A DNA stretch of 64,000 nucleotides, taken from the NCBI RefSeq assembly GCF_022682495.2, contig NC_071395.1, forward strand, positions 57,179,242 through 57,243,241, in the 5' to 3' direction. Within the stretch, counting starts at the first letter, position 1. Each line of letters starts with the position of its first letter. Of the stretch, positions 53,536 to 64,000 are shown piece by piece. The notes under the pieces are model-generated. The model was not told the origin of the DNA, made no database searches, and saw only the letters and a program-made list of their open reading frames with translations. The translations under genes were made by a program, and so were the position numbers. This DNA comes from Desmodus rotundus (lineage: Eukaryota > Chordata > Mammalia > Chiroptera > Phyllostomidae).

Positions 53536-54289
53536 AACGAGTGAATATCTACATCATTTCCAAATAAGATAAAATGCTGAAACATTAATTGCTAAGAAAC
53601 TCTAAGATTACATGCTTTTGGCTTCTTAGTACAGAAAAACAAAGATATTTGGGTTGGTTAATAAAAATGTTTTATGCTAGGTTAAGGAGACATGTTGCTA
53701 AAAATTATAAAATACAACTGTCAGTGAAAGAACCTATATTTCTAGACGTTATAAAATATATTTATGAATTTGCTAATCTACTAAATGCTAATTACTTACT
53801 TTTGGTTGTCACCAGAATTAATCCATTAAAGCCATTAAAGATTCTAAAATAAAGATTATTTTAACCTAAAGACCCTTAGGTTAAAGATTCTAAATAATAT
53901 GGAAGAAAAATTAATATGTACTTTCAATAAGAAGTGGTATAAGGTATGGAGATATGTTCTCATTAAGTAAAATGAAAGTAATTTTGTCCTGGTTATTTCA
54001 GAATGGGAAAAGAGAAAGAAAGAATTTTAACTCTTATAATTAAGCTGGCTAAATTTGTTTTTATAAAGGTTTTAAAAGAATTAACTAAGCTTTAAAATCA
54101 TTGGTATGCTTGTGCAAAGCTAAAACTTAATGTTATTTCTTTCCTAGAAGAGCAAAATTTTCTTCTATTATTGATATGCTCTTAGTAAAAAATTACACAA
54201 GGAAACAGATTATCTATTTTATTTACATGATTTTGTGGACTCTGTACCATCAGGCCTTTAATGGCTTAAGTAAACTGAGACTTCCTAAT
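53536..54289. other. AT-rich intron, unassigned
   Basis: No exon or named repeat recognised. Short near-duplicated phrases such as CCCTTAGGTTAAAGATTCTA suggest a decayed element. Confidence 0.25.
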
Positions 54290-54497
54290 CTTTTTTTTTA
54301 AGATTTTATTTATTTATTTTTAGAAAGGGGAAAGGAGAGAAAAAGAGGGAGAGGAACATCAGTGTGTGGCTGCCTCTTTCGCTCCTTGCTGGGGACCTGG
54401 CCCACAGCCCAGGCATGTGCCCTGACTGGAAATCGAACCAGCAACCCTTTGGTTCTCAGGCCAGGACTCAATCCATTGAGCCACATGAGCCAGGGCA
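54290..54497 (-). mobile_element. Ves-type SINE with target-site duplication, antisense
   Basis: On the minus strand: GCCCTGGCTCATGTGGCTCA head, GGTTCGATTTCCAGTCAGGG box and an AAAAATAAATAAATAAAATC tail. It is flanked by AGACTTCCTAAT at 54278-54289 and 54498-54509. Confidence 0.93.
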
Positions 54498-54509
54498 AGA
54501 CTTCCTAAT

Positions 54510-56257
54510 ATTAACAGAGCTAGATTTTGTTTGCAGCTGCTCAACTTTCTGTATTTGCCTGTGAAGCTTTTGTTGCCAGGATTAAATTAGTGACTTCAGT
54601 ATTGTTCCCCAGTCACTGATGCTTCCATTTGAACAGATGTTTTTAAACTGTTGATATGTTTGACAGGTTTTCCAAGACCAGATTCTAAATGAAGTCTTAC
54701 TGACCCAGGGATAATTTTGGGATGTTCTGAAGGGCCTTGAGCACCTCAGAGATATGTTTCTCTCTTTACAAAAGGAGAAATGTTAAACCAGTCAGGCTCA
54801 CTTGGTGGCCAAATAATTAATGCTGAACATTTCCTTATATTTATGTAGATACGTTATTAATACAAACATTATAAAAATTATATAAAATTCTTAAAATTCT
54901 AACATGTCCTGGTAAAGTTATGTCTCTTATCCTATCTTTAAATTGTAAACATTCAGGAACTAACTAAAACATTGCCCACAGACACTGAAGAAAAAGAAAA
55001 GTGGCCTTTTAAAAACACAAACTGCTATATAAGTTACCTTGCCAAAATTAATTTCTAAAAGAGCGATGTGCTTTTTGTTCGTTTGTTTTATAGAACTACT
55101 AAAAAATAATAAGGGTGAGCCAAATGACTCTCTATAGAAAGCAGGATATGTGCTTTCAGTGGAAAAAGGTCTGGAGCAAGGACATGCTCTTCTGTTGAGG
55201 GAAAGAGAATCAACGGTGCTTTCTGGATAAGGAAGAATATAAAGACACAGGTATTTTTTCTGGTTAAGAAAGAAAACAAAAAAAGAAATTTGCCCTAAAA
55301 TAAAATGATCGTTTAAAGGGAAAGGGTAGGATGAAACTGAAAGGGGTAGGTATGTTGCAGAAGGTTTGTGGAGGGGTCTTGAGAAAGGGTTACACACACA
55401 GTCAGTTTAACATGAGAATGTATAACTACATCAATTGCGTTCTTCACATGTATGTATGTGACCTCACCAAATCTTTTATTTTTTAATTAAAAAAAATTTT
55501 TTTTGTTATTCAATCACAGCCAAATCTTTAGCCACGGCTGTTTTTATGTCCTTTGCCATTTGCAGACAATTACTGTTTTACTCTGATGCTTTGGCAAAAA
55601 ATAACATTCTACCAATGTATTTCATCTTCAAGAATTTGTACCTTTAAAAACATAACACTGGATTGGCTAAAGATTTACGGAACTCTAAGAAAAAACTAGA
55701 TTCCTAAAACTGTTCATAGGAGAAATCAAGATCAGCAAGAACTAATAACATGGGAATGAATGCACTGATAAGGTCGACTATAATTTTTATGACTTTGATA
55801 TGAAATATTAGTGGTTTTTGATCTTTATTTTCCAGATGTAAGAAAATGAAGCAGACGATCTCTGCTGGGGACAGCTGGCTTGGGATTCTGGCCAGGCCTG
55901 TACAGTCTACGCCTTCATTTTCCTTTTGCCCTTACTTTAGTCCCTTCCTTTCTCACAAATAATATGCAAACCAAGCACTCTCTGTAACAGTTATTGTTTC
56001 TTTTCCCCCCTTGATTTCTCTCTGGGAAGATAACTTAACATTGGGCATCATCTTCACACCTACTTCACAGGCCAAAACGTGTAACTCATCACACACGCAC
56101 ACACCCACATAGTCCAGCATGTTCCACACCTGGTGGTGTTGGCCCTGGTCAAGGCACCAGATTTGGGAAAACACTTTTTCCTTGGGCAACTATTGCAGCA
56201 ACCACCACAGCAATAGCCAACCAGAAAAATCTTTAAATTCCCTTGCATGAGTAATAT
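54510..56257. other. AT-rich intron, unassigned
   Basis: No exon is visible. At about 55497-55520 a T-run followed by GTTATTCAATCACAG resembles the extreme 3' end of an L1 on the minus strand, perhaps a very short 5'-truncated copy. The rest may include decayed ERV sequence, but I cannot support a family. Confidence 0.3.
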
Positions 56258-56267
56258 TAGAATTCCT

Positions 56268-56508
56268 GCCCTGGTTGGTGTAGCTCAATGGACTGAGTGC
56301 GGGCTATGAACCAAAGGGTAGCCAGTTCGATTCCCAGTCAGGGCACATGCTTGGGTTGCAGGCCAGGTCCCCAGTGGAGGCCACATGAGAGGCAACCACA
56401 CATTGATGTTTCTCTCCCTCTCTTTCTCCCTCCCTGTCCCTCTCTCTAAAAATAAATAAATAAAATATTTAAAAAAATAAAAAGAGTTCTTAAAAAAAAA
56501 AAAGAAGG
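56268..56508 (+). mobile_element. Ves-type SINE with target-site duplication
   Basis: GCCCTGGTTGGTGTAGCTCA head, GCCAGTTCGATTCCCAGTCA box, CACATTGATGTTTC, CT stretch and a long A-rich tail. Direct repeats TAGAATTCCT lie at 56258-56267 and 56509-56518. Confidence 0.95.
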
Positions 56509-57983
56509 TAGAATTCCTTTTAGCCATGTCCTAGTTAAGCATGGTGGTTTGCTCTGTTGTTAATACCTCTTGTTGTACTTGGATAAAACACCTGTGGTAC
56601 AATACAGGAAAAAATAGATAAAATCTGTCCACAAACCAAATGATTACATACAGTGCCCACAGACCATTCACAGCTCTTTGATATCATGATTCTTTTTTTT
56701 TTAGTATTTAATTATTTATTTATTTACTTATTGAATGTTTATGGTTGACATTCAGTAATAATTTTATATAGATTTCAAATGTACAATTTTATTATACATT
56801 ATTTCAATATATTATTGTGATCATCATCCAAAGTCAAGTCTTTTTTATCAACAATTATTTTTATCCTTTTCTACTTTCCCCATCCTCCTTCCCTGCTTTG
56901 ATTACCATATTTTTGTCTCTGTTCATGAGTTCTTTTCTGCTTAACTTTACTCTCTGTTTATTAGCCGATTTCCAAACCCATCTCCTGTGACATCTGTCAG
57001 TCTGTCTTCCATATCTATGACTCTATTTGTATTTTGTTTGTTTGTTTTGTTCATTAGGTTATAAATATAAGTGAATTCATGTGGCATTTTTCTTTCTCTG
57101 ACTTGCTTATTTTACTTAGTACAATATATTTTAAGGCCATTCCCATTGCTACAAGTTACATTTTCTTCATACTTATGGTTGAGGAATATTCAATTGTGCA
57201 CATATCCTCAGGTACTCTTGTTGAGAATACAGATTAATGCAGCTACCAGACAAAACACTATGTAGTTTCTTCAAAAAGTTAAAAATTAAGCTGCCTGATG
57301 ACCCAGCAATTCCACTCCTGAAAATCTATCTGAGGAAAGCTGAAACACTAATTAGAAAATGTATATGCACCCTTATGCTTATTGCAATGTTATTTATAAT
57401 AGCCAATATTTGGAAGCAGCCCAAGTGCCCATCATTACATGAGTGGATGAAAACATGAGCTCTCAGTTCTGATCCATTGTTCTGTGTGTCCGTTTTTGTG
57501 CAAATACTTTACTGTTTTGATTATTAGAACTTTGTAGCATAGTTTGAGACCATGGAAAGCATCACCTTCAACTTTATTCTTTTTCTTAACATTGTTTTGA
57601 ACATTTGGGGTCTCTTTGGTTCCATATAAATTTGAAAAGTATTCATTCCAGTCCTGAGAAAAATAACATTTGCATGTTGAGAGGGACTTCGCTGAACCTG
57701 TAAATTGCCTTGGGAAGTACAGTTATTTTAACAATTTGAACATATCAATCCTTCACACAATTTATTCTTTTATTTTTTCTTGTCTATAAATTTTTTCAAT
57801 ATCTTATAATTTTGGTAGTACATATTTTTACCTCTTTGCATACATTAATTCCTAAATAGTTAATTCTTTTTCATGCAATTGTAAATATAATTATTTCATT
57901 TATTTCTTCTGATTGTTATTATTGCATACAAACATGACAGATATGTAGATATTAATTTTTATTTTACTACTTTACTGAATTCT

Positions 57984-58189
57984 ATTTTTTAAAGATTTTA
58001 TTTCTTTATTTTTAGAGGGGAAGGGAAGGAGAAAGAGAGGGAGGGAAGCATCAATGTGTGGCTTGCTTCTTACGTGCCCCCTACTGGGGACCTGGCTTGC
58101 AACCCAGGCATGTGCCTTGACTGGTAATCAAACCAGCAACTTTGGTTCACAGGCTGGCACTCAATCCACTGAGCCCCACCAGCCAGGGC
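57984..58189 (-). mobile_element. Ves-type SINE with target-site duplication, antisense
   Basis: On the minus strand: GCCCTGGCTGGTGGGGCTCA head, B-box segment, CACATTGATGCTTC and an AAAAATAAAGAAATAAAATC tail. Direct repeats TACTGAATTCT lie at 57973-57983 and 58190-58200. Confidence 0.93.
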
Positions 58190-58600
58190 TACTGAATTCT
58201 TTAAATAATTATATTAATTTTTTTAGATTATCTAAGGTTTTGAATATATAATGTAATGTCACCTGCCAAAAATGGTAGTTTTTGTCCATATTTTTGTTGT
58301 CTTTAAATTATTTTTCTTATTTGATTGCTATGACCAGAAAAATACAGTACTGTGTTGAATAATAGTGGTGAGAGTGAGTTTTCTTTTCCTGTCCCTGACC
58401 ATAGTATTCATTAATGATTGTTTCCTTATTTTTGGTGATAGTTGTAGCTTTTCCTTTTCAATTCTTGATTTTATTCATAAGAGAGAGAACTCTCTTGTGT
58501 TCTTTTTCTTTTGGCCTGATGAATATTATTAAGGGTTTGTCAGTGTATTTATAATTTGAAATAACCACCCTTCATAGTTATTGGGTTTTTCTATCTTTTA

Positions 58601-58823
58601 TTTATTTATTTACTTTTTATTTTAAATATTTTATTTACTTTTAGAGAGAGGGAAAGGGAAAGAGAAAGGAACAAAAATATCAATGTGTGGTTGACTCTTG
58701 AGTGCCCCATACGGGGGACCTGGCCCACAACCCAGGCATGTGCCCTGACTGGAAATTGAACTGGCAACCGTTTGGTTCGCTTGCAGCCCACGCTCAATCC
58801 ACTGAGCTACACCAGCCGGGGCT
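58601..58823 (-). mobile_element. Ves-type SINE with target-site duplication, antisense
   Basis: On the minus strand: GCCCCGGCTGGTGTAGCTCA head, GTTCAATTTCCAGTCAGGGC box, CACATTGATATTTT and a TAAAAGTAAATAAAATATTT tail. Direct repeats TATCTTTTA lie at 58592-58600 and 58824-58832. Confidence 0.92.
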
Positions 58824-59565
58824 TATCTTTTAAATTTCATTAATTTCTGCATTGATTTTTAGTGTCTTTTCCTTTTTCTTTCTTTTTATTTTGTTTGCTT
58901 TTCTTACTGGCAAAGTTAAATTGTTTTGCTGGTGTTTGTTTTTTTTTTCTTGTGATAGGCCTGTATAGCTGTAAAGTTTTTTTTTTTTTTATGATGCATT
59001 TATGATGCATCTCAGGTTTAGTAAGGTTATTTTCCTTTTTATTTGTCTCAAGGAATGTTTGGTTTTAAAAAAATTTTCTCTTCTTTGATGTATTGGTTGT
59101 TTAGAAGCATGATTTATAATTTTCTCATAATTCTTTTGTTTGTTTATTTTACCTATACTTGAATTTTTAGTTACCACTGTGTTCAGAAAACAATATTGAT
59201 ATAATTTCAAAGTTTTTTAATTTTTTGAGTCTTGTTTGGTCACTTTGTGATCTATTTTGAAAATATTCCATGTGCACTAGGAAAAAATGTTAAAGTGACA
59301 TTTTTAGATGAAGTGTTCTAAAAATGTCTATCAAGGCAGAATAATCTAACATAGCAGTTAAGGACAGTATTTTCTTATTAATTTTTAGGACACAATATTT
59401 TAAAATAAAAAGTCTTTCCACACTTAACAAGAAAAATAACACTGTAGGATCATTGCTTTGTAACTCTCAATATTACTGATAAAGAATCCAAAAGGCAAGT
59501 TTGCTACTCTCATGTCACATCACCTATTTGTGGCAATTTCAGATTTGACATGAAACTGTTCCTTA

Positions 59566-59931
59566 TCAATCCACATCATCATAAAATTTAGAACGAAAAT
59601 TCAGTAAGAGGGGAGAGAAAGCTGAAAAAAATGGGGAGCTTGTATCATGTGTTCGCACCAGGTTTTCACAACTGACTTTGTGCAGTAGAACTTCCACAGA
59701 GTCTGGCCTCATGCCCTCTGCATTGCATAGGTCAGTGATGGTGAATTTGAGGGTGAAGGGCACCAGGAAAGGGCAGGCAGGCCGTTTTATTGGAAAAGAA
59801 TACAAGGTCCACACTTTAAGACCGGATTGGGTTACATTTACATTTCTGCCAGGTCCTCCCCACCAACAACTCAATTTCTTTTCCCCCCATACCAAGTTTT
59901 TGGAAATGCTAGGCCTTTCTGCTGGACACAA
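59566..59931 (-). other. Open segment resembling a mucin SEA-module exon
   Basis: The minus-strand frame includes LVPFTLKFTITDLCNAEGMR (motif near 59765-59710), which resembles the start of the repeated SEA modules of MUC16 as I recall them (PFTLNFTITNL followed by an ExMR spacing). A possible donor AAA|GTCAGT at 59677/59676 would end an exon where that module is interrupted. Surrounding codons show no further match, and the rest of a SEA module is not found nearby. It could be an orphan exon, a transposed fragment, or chance. Confidence 0.3.
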
Positions 59932-61704
59932 AGGTTACACACATTTCAATGTCCTATGATTTGTTATTCTGGCCATAACTTATAAAATGTCTCCAGATGC
60001 AGAGAAGGCTATAAATAACATCTGCAACTAAACAGAAAAGTTACTTCAAATAATTTCTAATGTGACTGTCTGGCCCTCTGACTAAAACCTAGTTTTAGTC
60101 TCGTGTCTGCATTTTTTACTGAGTTATGCTATGCGCTACAGAAAGTAACACAGGTAGCAGGTATTTTAAATCCTAGGTACATGAATGAACTCCATCCAAA
60201 ATCAGTCCAAGTACTCTGAGTGGGCCTGGTGTTTCTCTGCTGCCACCAGAGATCTCTAATTTGCCACACCAAAAGCCAAAACCAGGACCAAAAACCAAAA
60301 CATGGCACCACGAAGTTTGGACAGGTTTATTTCCATGAGCTTCTCCAAAATCACAATGACCACAGGCCAGTGACAAAGAAGGCTTGTCGTAGGGGAAGGA
60401 AAATTCACAAGATGAACAGACACAGTGGGTCAAGCAGTATATTTTTCAGTCTGAGGCCCAGAGAAGCACCTGCCATGTCTAATCCAATTAAATTTACACA
60501 ATCTATTCAAGGTTTATTTTCTACCATCAACTTGTTTAGAGAATCCAAATGAATCTCAGAGAGATGAGGGGGTATTTCAAAGACAGAAGCTGGAGGTGGG
60601 CTGTGTCACCTTGTGCTGAGGAGCAAAACAGTGCTCACTTAGTAACCAGTCTCTACAAGATATTTTGCATGGTGTTGAATGTCAGAGAAGTGAACAGGTA
60701 GGTAGTCATGGAAACAACGGTTCTGCATGAGAAGATGGTATTGTGGTCACTACAGAAAACTTCAGTTTTATGTTTTCTGAAGGTCCTTCCAAATGCAAGC
60801 CTCATCCAAAGCAAGTTGATGTGCTCTCCACACTATGAGAAATAAGACATAACTTAAGGAACACCACGAGAAACCACTGAAAGAACCAGTATCTGGTGCT
60901 CACCCTGAAATGTCCAGTTTTTGAGGGACAGAAAGGCCTGAGCTAAAAAATAATCTGACTTAGAATACTACAATTTTCTACTTGGGTGTATTATTCAATC
61001 ATTTCCTTCAAAGCATTTTGTTAACTGAGGAAAACATACCTATTTGTGACAATGTCATTACCCCTCTTTGATGGTGGCTAATTTCTTTCCAGCCTGACTG
61101 ACTTTGCTTTTATCATTCTTTTAAATTTAAACCACTCTTGTGTTCAGGTTGTTCAATTCTGTCACAGTGGTTCTTATGTCATATCATGATTCTTGAATGC
61201 CTTACTGCCCTCAGGTGATATCTCCAGTTTCTGATGTAGTCTTCAAATTGACTCAGCATTTTGTTATTAGAGAGAATTTCACTGTTATAAAATGTGGTTT
61301 GTTTTGCATAGCTCAGTTCTGTAAAGATTCTACCCTGACAATGGCTGCTCAACATGTTGAGATGATTACTAGGACCTATGAAACCCCATGAGAAACCTCT
61401 GGAACCTACAGGTGTTTGCCCTCAGAGAAACACCTTTACCTGGCGGTGAAGGCTTCCTCTGTTCTGGAGTGCTTGTTGCCCAACTGTGGCTTAAGGCTCC
61501 TAAAGAAAGCCACTTCCCCTTCCAGATGGGGCATGACATGTGGGGATGGGCCTTCCTGGCGATTACGGACTGACAATGGCATGATGTCCTGAAAATGAGC
61601 CTCCTGGCCATGGAGGACTAGTGACGCTTTTACTAACTGATCAGCGCTGCTTTCTGACAACTGATCAGTGATGTCTTCAGGGAAGATCCTCATCAGAAGG
61701 GAGA
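59932..61704. other. ADAMTS2 intron 13, unassigned
   Basis: Unique-looking sequence without exons or nameable repeats. Frames of up to 110 codons on both strands have no recognisable motifs. Confidence 0.3.
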
Positions 61705-62040
61705 AAAACGTAAAAAAAAAAAAGAGCCCCCTTAAAATAGAGCTGGAGCTGCCACCCGACAAGAATTGCCTCGCATGTCTTATGCCTCAAACCTTTGAAA
61801 GTTAAAACAGGACAGAATGACCTTTGGACGGGGCCTAAGACTATGCTGTGCCCCAAATACCTGTTTGCAAACGGAGTAACAAAGCAGATATTGGGGCTCC
61901 TGGACTGATGGCTGTTGGACTGAAAACTGAAAACATGGTTTAGAATTACATCACTATGCTATGTTATCTGCACTGAGAGAAATGCCTTCCTTCTGTTGAT
62001 GCGGTCGTTCCTCTTCCCCTTCTCCTACACATCCCTTGCC
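61705..62040 (+). repeat. LTR-like repeat, copy 2
   Basis: This is homologous to 43600-43925: AGAGCTGGAGCTGCCACCC, GACCTTTGGACGGGGCCTAA, CCCCAAATACCTGTTTGCAA, CTCCTGGACTGATGGCTGTT, GGACTGAAAACTGAAAACAT and the later CCTTCTGTTGATGCGGTCGT. An AATAAATGCTT near 62105 may be its polyadenylation signal. It follows an A-run at 61713. Confidence 0.55.
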
Positions 62041-62154
62041 TCTGTCTCCTCATCAGGCCTCTGCCTGAATCAGGCATTCCCAAAGAGCTGTCCTTTGATC
62101 TCAAATAAATGCTTGTTGCCCCTCACTTTGTAAGGTCTTCTATGTTCAGGTTAA

Positions 62155-62650
62155 CAATACCTGTTAATGAAACCTCCCTAAAAAACCTGAAAGGGTGGGG
62201 CTTGGAGAGTTTCTGGGTCAGTGAGCACATGGAGATCTGGGGAGAGTGGTGCACCTGGACACAGCAGAGAAGCCTCTAGCCCCTTCCCACACACTGACCC
62301 TATGCTGTTCCATCTGGCTGTTTCTGAGTTAGACCCTTTCTTAATAAACCAGTGATCGAGTAAGTAAAATATTTCTCTGACTTCTGTGAGGTGCTCTGGC
62401 AGATTAATCAAACCCAAGGAGGAGCTCCTGGGAATTTCCAACCTATTGCTAGCTGGTCAGAAGCACAGGTGGTAAGTGAACTCTACTGCAGGCCGAATGG
62501 GCGGGGGCGGCATTGTGAGACCAACATGTTAACAGTGGGCTCTGATGTTGTATCCAGGTAGATGGTGCCAGAACTGAGTTGAATTGTAGGACACAGGCTG
62601 GTGTTGGAGAATTGCTTGCTGGTATGGGGAGAACCACACTGGAGTTGGGT
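62155..62650 (+). repeat. Ancient ERV LTR relic
   Basis: TTAATGAAACCTCCCTAAAA, TTCTTAATAAACCAGTGATC, TTCTGTGAGGTGCTCTGGCA, GGTCAGAAGCACAGGTGG and GAGTTGAATTGTAGGACACA are successive landmarks of a widespread mammalian ERV LTR in which these phrases follow the polyadenylation signal. I cannot give the family name with confidence. No internal genes adjoin. Confidence 0.5.
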
Positions 62651-63944
62651 GCAGGATGTCAGGGGGTTCACTTCCTTGGGAGAAGGGTTCCCCCAACCTG
62701 TCATCTGAGGGGGGCCAATGCTCAGGTTTCCTTCAGAATAACCAGGAGTGAAAGGACTCAGAGCTGCAGAGGCAGGTGGCTTAGATATGCACTGGAGCCA
62801 GAGAAGGAAGTGGTCAGGAGGGCCCTGTCCCCGACTCTGAAGCCCAACTTGCCAGGAGCCAGCTCAAGGAGACCGCATGCCTCTGCTGAGGACCAGCTCT
62901 TAGGTGCTCCCCACCTACCCCTGTGTTCCTTCTAACAGGCTTTCAGCTTGTGGGCAACCAAAGATAGTAACTGGAAATGCAATGGGCTGGATGAGAAGAA
63001 GGACACCCAGACAAAGAGAAACTGAGGCAGCATGCCAGTTTGAGGACAGAGGCTCTGAGCTTTTGTTTTGTGAGTCACAGAAAGTTAACAAAGAAAACCA
63101 ATTAACTACTTGATCTGTCCAAACTTGAGAGATATTAAAATGGTCTGGCATCACTTCTCCTCCATTCTAAGACACATTCTCTTTCACCTTTTACTGTTTC
63201 TGAAATCAGGGCGTGTCTAATAATCGGCCACATAGAGGAGTGTGGGACAGCAGATTTTTGTCTGGGCGGCTGCTGGCCAGCTTGTGTCAGGCGGTGTGAC
63301 CTTCCAGGCCCCACTCCTGGCTCAGGAACATCTATCTGTCCTTGCCAGCGTCTACAGATGTTCAGGAGTCGTTGTTGACTATCCAGCTGTCTGTAAGGGA
63401 ACTAGGGGGAAATGATACCAAGTACGAGACTCCAGTGAAGCATACCTGCTGGTCTGAATCATACTTTAGATTCCGGAGGGGTTAATGGGGCAAAGACAGC
63501 TCAGATTGGAGATGGCCATGTGTCTCTAAGTGGCTCTGCATGCTGCTGTGACCAGGGTGGCTGACAGCTCAGGCCAAGGTGGGAGCTGCTGGAGGTGACG
63601 GTGGTGCCTTAGCACCTCGAGGGGTACAGAGTCAGGAGGTGGGGCTTTCCTCCCTTCCCATCAGCTGGGAAACTCTCCCTATGAGTTAAAAGATCAGGAC
63701 CTATGCAGGCTGACTTCAATCTCTCCCTTTTCCTCTCAGTTTTTAGGTGACAGAGTTGGTAGCGTGTTATTATTTTACCAAGACAAATCAATGTTATGAG
63801 CCTCATTTAATTGATTCCCTTTTGACTCCCTGCAGTGTTCATATGTTATGGGTATGCTCATGTTTCATGCTCCTGCATGTCTTTTGATGTCGTTTCACTT
63901 TTAAACTTCCTGAGTCATTGTGTTTTGACATTTTCTTTTTTCAA
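62651..63944. other. ADAMTS2 intron 13, unassigned, right side
   Basis: No exon, RNA gene or clear repeat. GC content rises again between 62700 and 63650. Confidence 0.3.
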
Positions 63945-64000
63945 AAATTTTTTTTATTGTTCAATTATAGTTTTCCCCATTCTTCCCCCATTACTCTCCC
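63945..64000 (-). mobile_element. L1 3' end entering from the right edge
   Basis: A T-run followed by TTATTGTTCAATTATAGTTT and the CCCCATTCTTCCCCC tract matches the complement of the L1 3' end seen at 5571-5640. The element continues beyond the window. Confidence 0.6.

Larger units (their letters stand above)
56695..59345 (-). mobile_element. Old L1 with internal inversion and two SINE insertions
   Basis: The left end (56695-57225) is the complement of an L1 3' UTR and ORF2 end. A block at about 57230-57458 is in plus orientation and reads PDDPAIPLLKIYL and ANIWKQPKCPSLHEWM, the C-terminal ORF2 segment. From about 57460 to 59345 ORF2 sequence continues on the minus strand through the reverse transcriptase and endonuclease-like parts. 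The order of parts is preserved while the middle block is flipped. SINEs at 57984 and 58601 subdivide it. Confidence 0.75.

Overview
The window looks like nuclear DNA from a bat. The evidence is a set of tRNA-derived SINEs of the chiropteran Ves/MEG type: a left head with a GCCCTGG start, a GTTCGATTCCCAGTCAGGGC-like B box, and a CT-rich stretch ending in AAAAATAAATAAA. They are inserted on both strands and several have clear target-site duplications. The rest fits a mammal: L1 LINEs of several ages, MER20 and other hAT elements, MIR and L2 relics, ERV remnants, a SKP1 retropseudogene, and spliced exons with GT/AG borders. There is no bacterial, viral-episome or CRISPR content.

The one host gene I can identify is ADAMTS2 (procollagen N-proteinase) on the minus strand. 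Its nine 3'-most coding exons, 14 to 22 if the human 22-exon numbering holds, lie between 40170 and 23803. Their splice phases are mutually consistent and give one open frame of 514 codons plus stop. They run from the end of the cysteine-rich domain through the spacer, three C-terminal thrombospondin type 1 repeats, the PLAC domain and the C-terminal tail. A probable 3' UTR reaches about 20.83 kb. The rest of the gene lies beyond the right edge, so 40171-64000 is intron 13, at least 23.8 kb long.

Layout. 1-5.5 kb: ERV gag relic, SINEs, a mariner-like MITE and an LTR-like segment. 5.57-11.87 kb: a full-length but decayed L1 on the minus strand (L1-A). 11.9-19.3 kb: older L1 pieces in both orientations. 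19.3-20.8 kb: 3' flank with a palindromic MITE. 20.8-40.2 kb: GC-rich ADAMTS2 3' half with ancient repeats, a striking 94-bp-arm foldback at 27.83-28.04 kb, a CAG tract and a poly-G tract. 41.5-45 kb: ERV gag/protease/LTR relics. 45.5-53.5 kb: a SKP1 retropseudogene broken first by a SINE and by a full-length young L1 (L1-B, 46550-53472) with a 16-bp target-site duplication, an intact ORF1 and a probable 3' transduction. 53.5-64 kb: AT-rich intron with SINEs, an old locally inverted L1, a short segment resembling a mucin SEA module, and LTR relics.

The most unusual signal is that the two full-length L1 copies, on opposite strands and about 35 kb apart, share two apparently disabling ORF2 changes. 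One is a frameshift between the first endonuclease strand and the rest of the domain. The other is an RT catalytic motif reading FADG instead of FADD. This suggests a lineage of reverse-transcriptase-defective L1s copied in trans. Family names and human comparisons are from memory; no searches were run.
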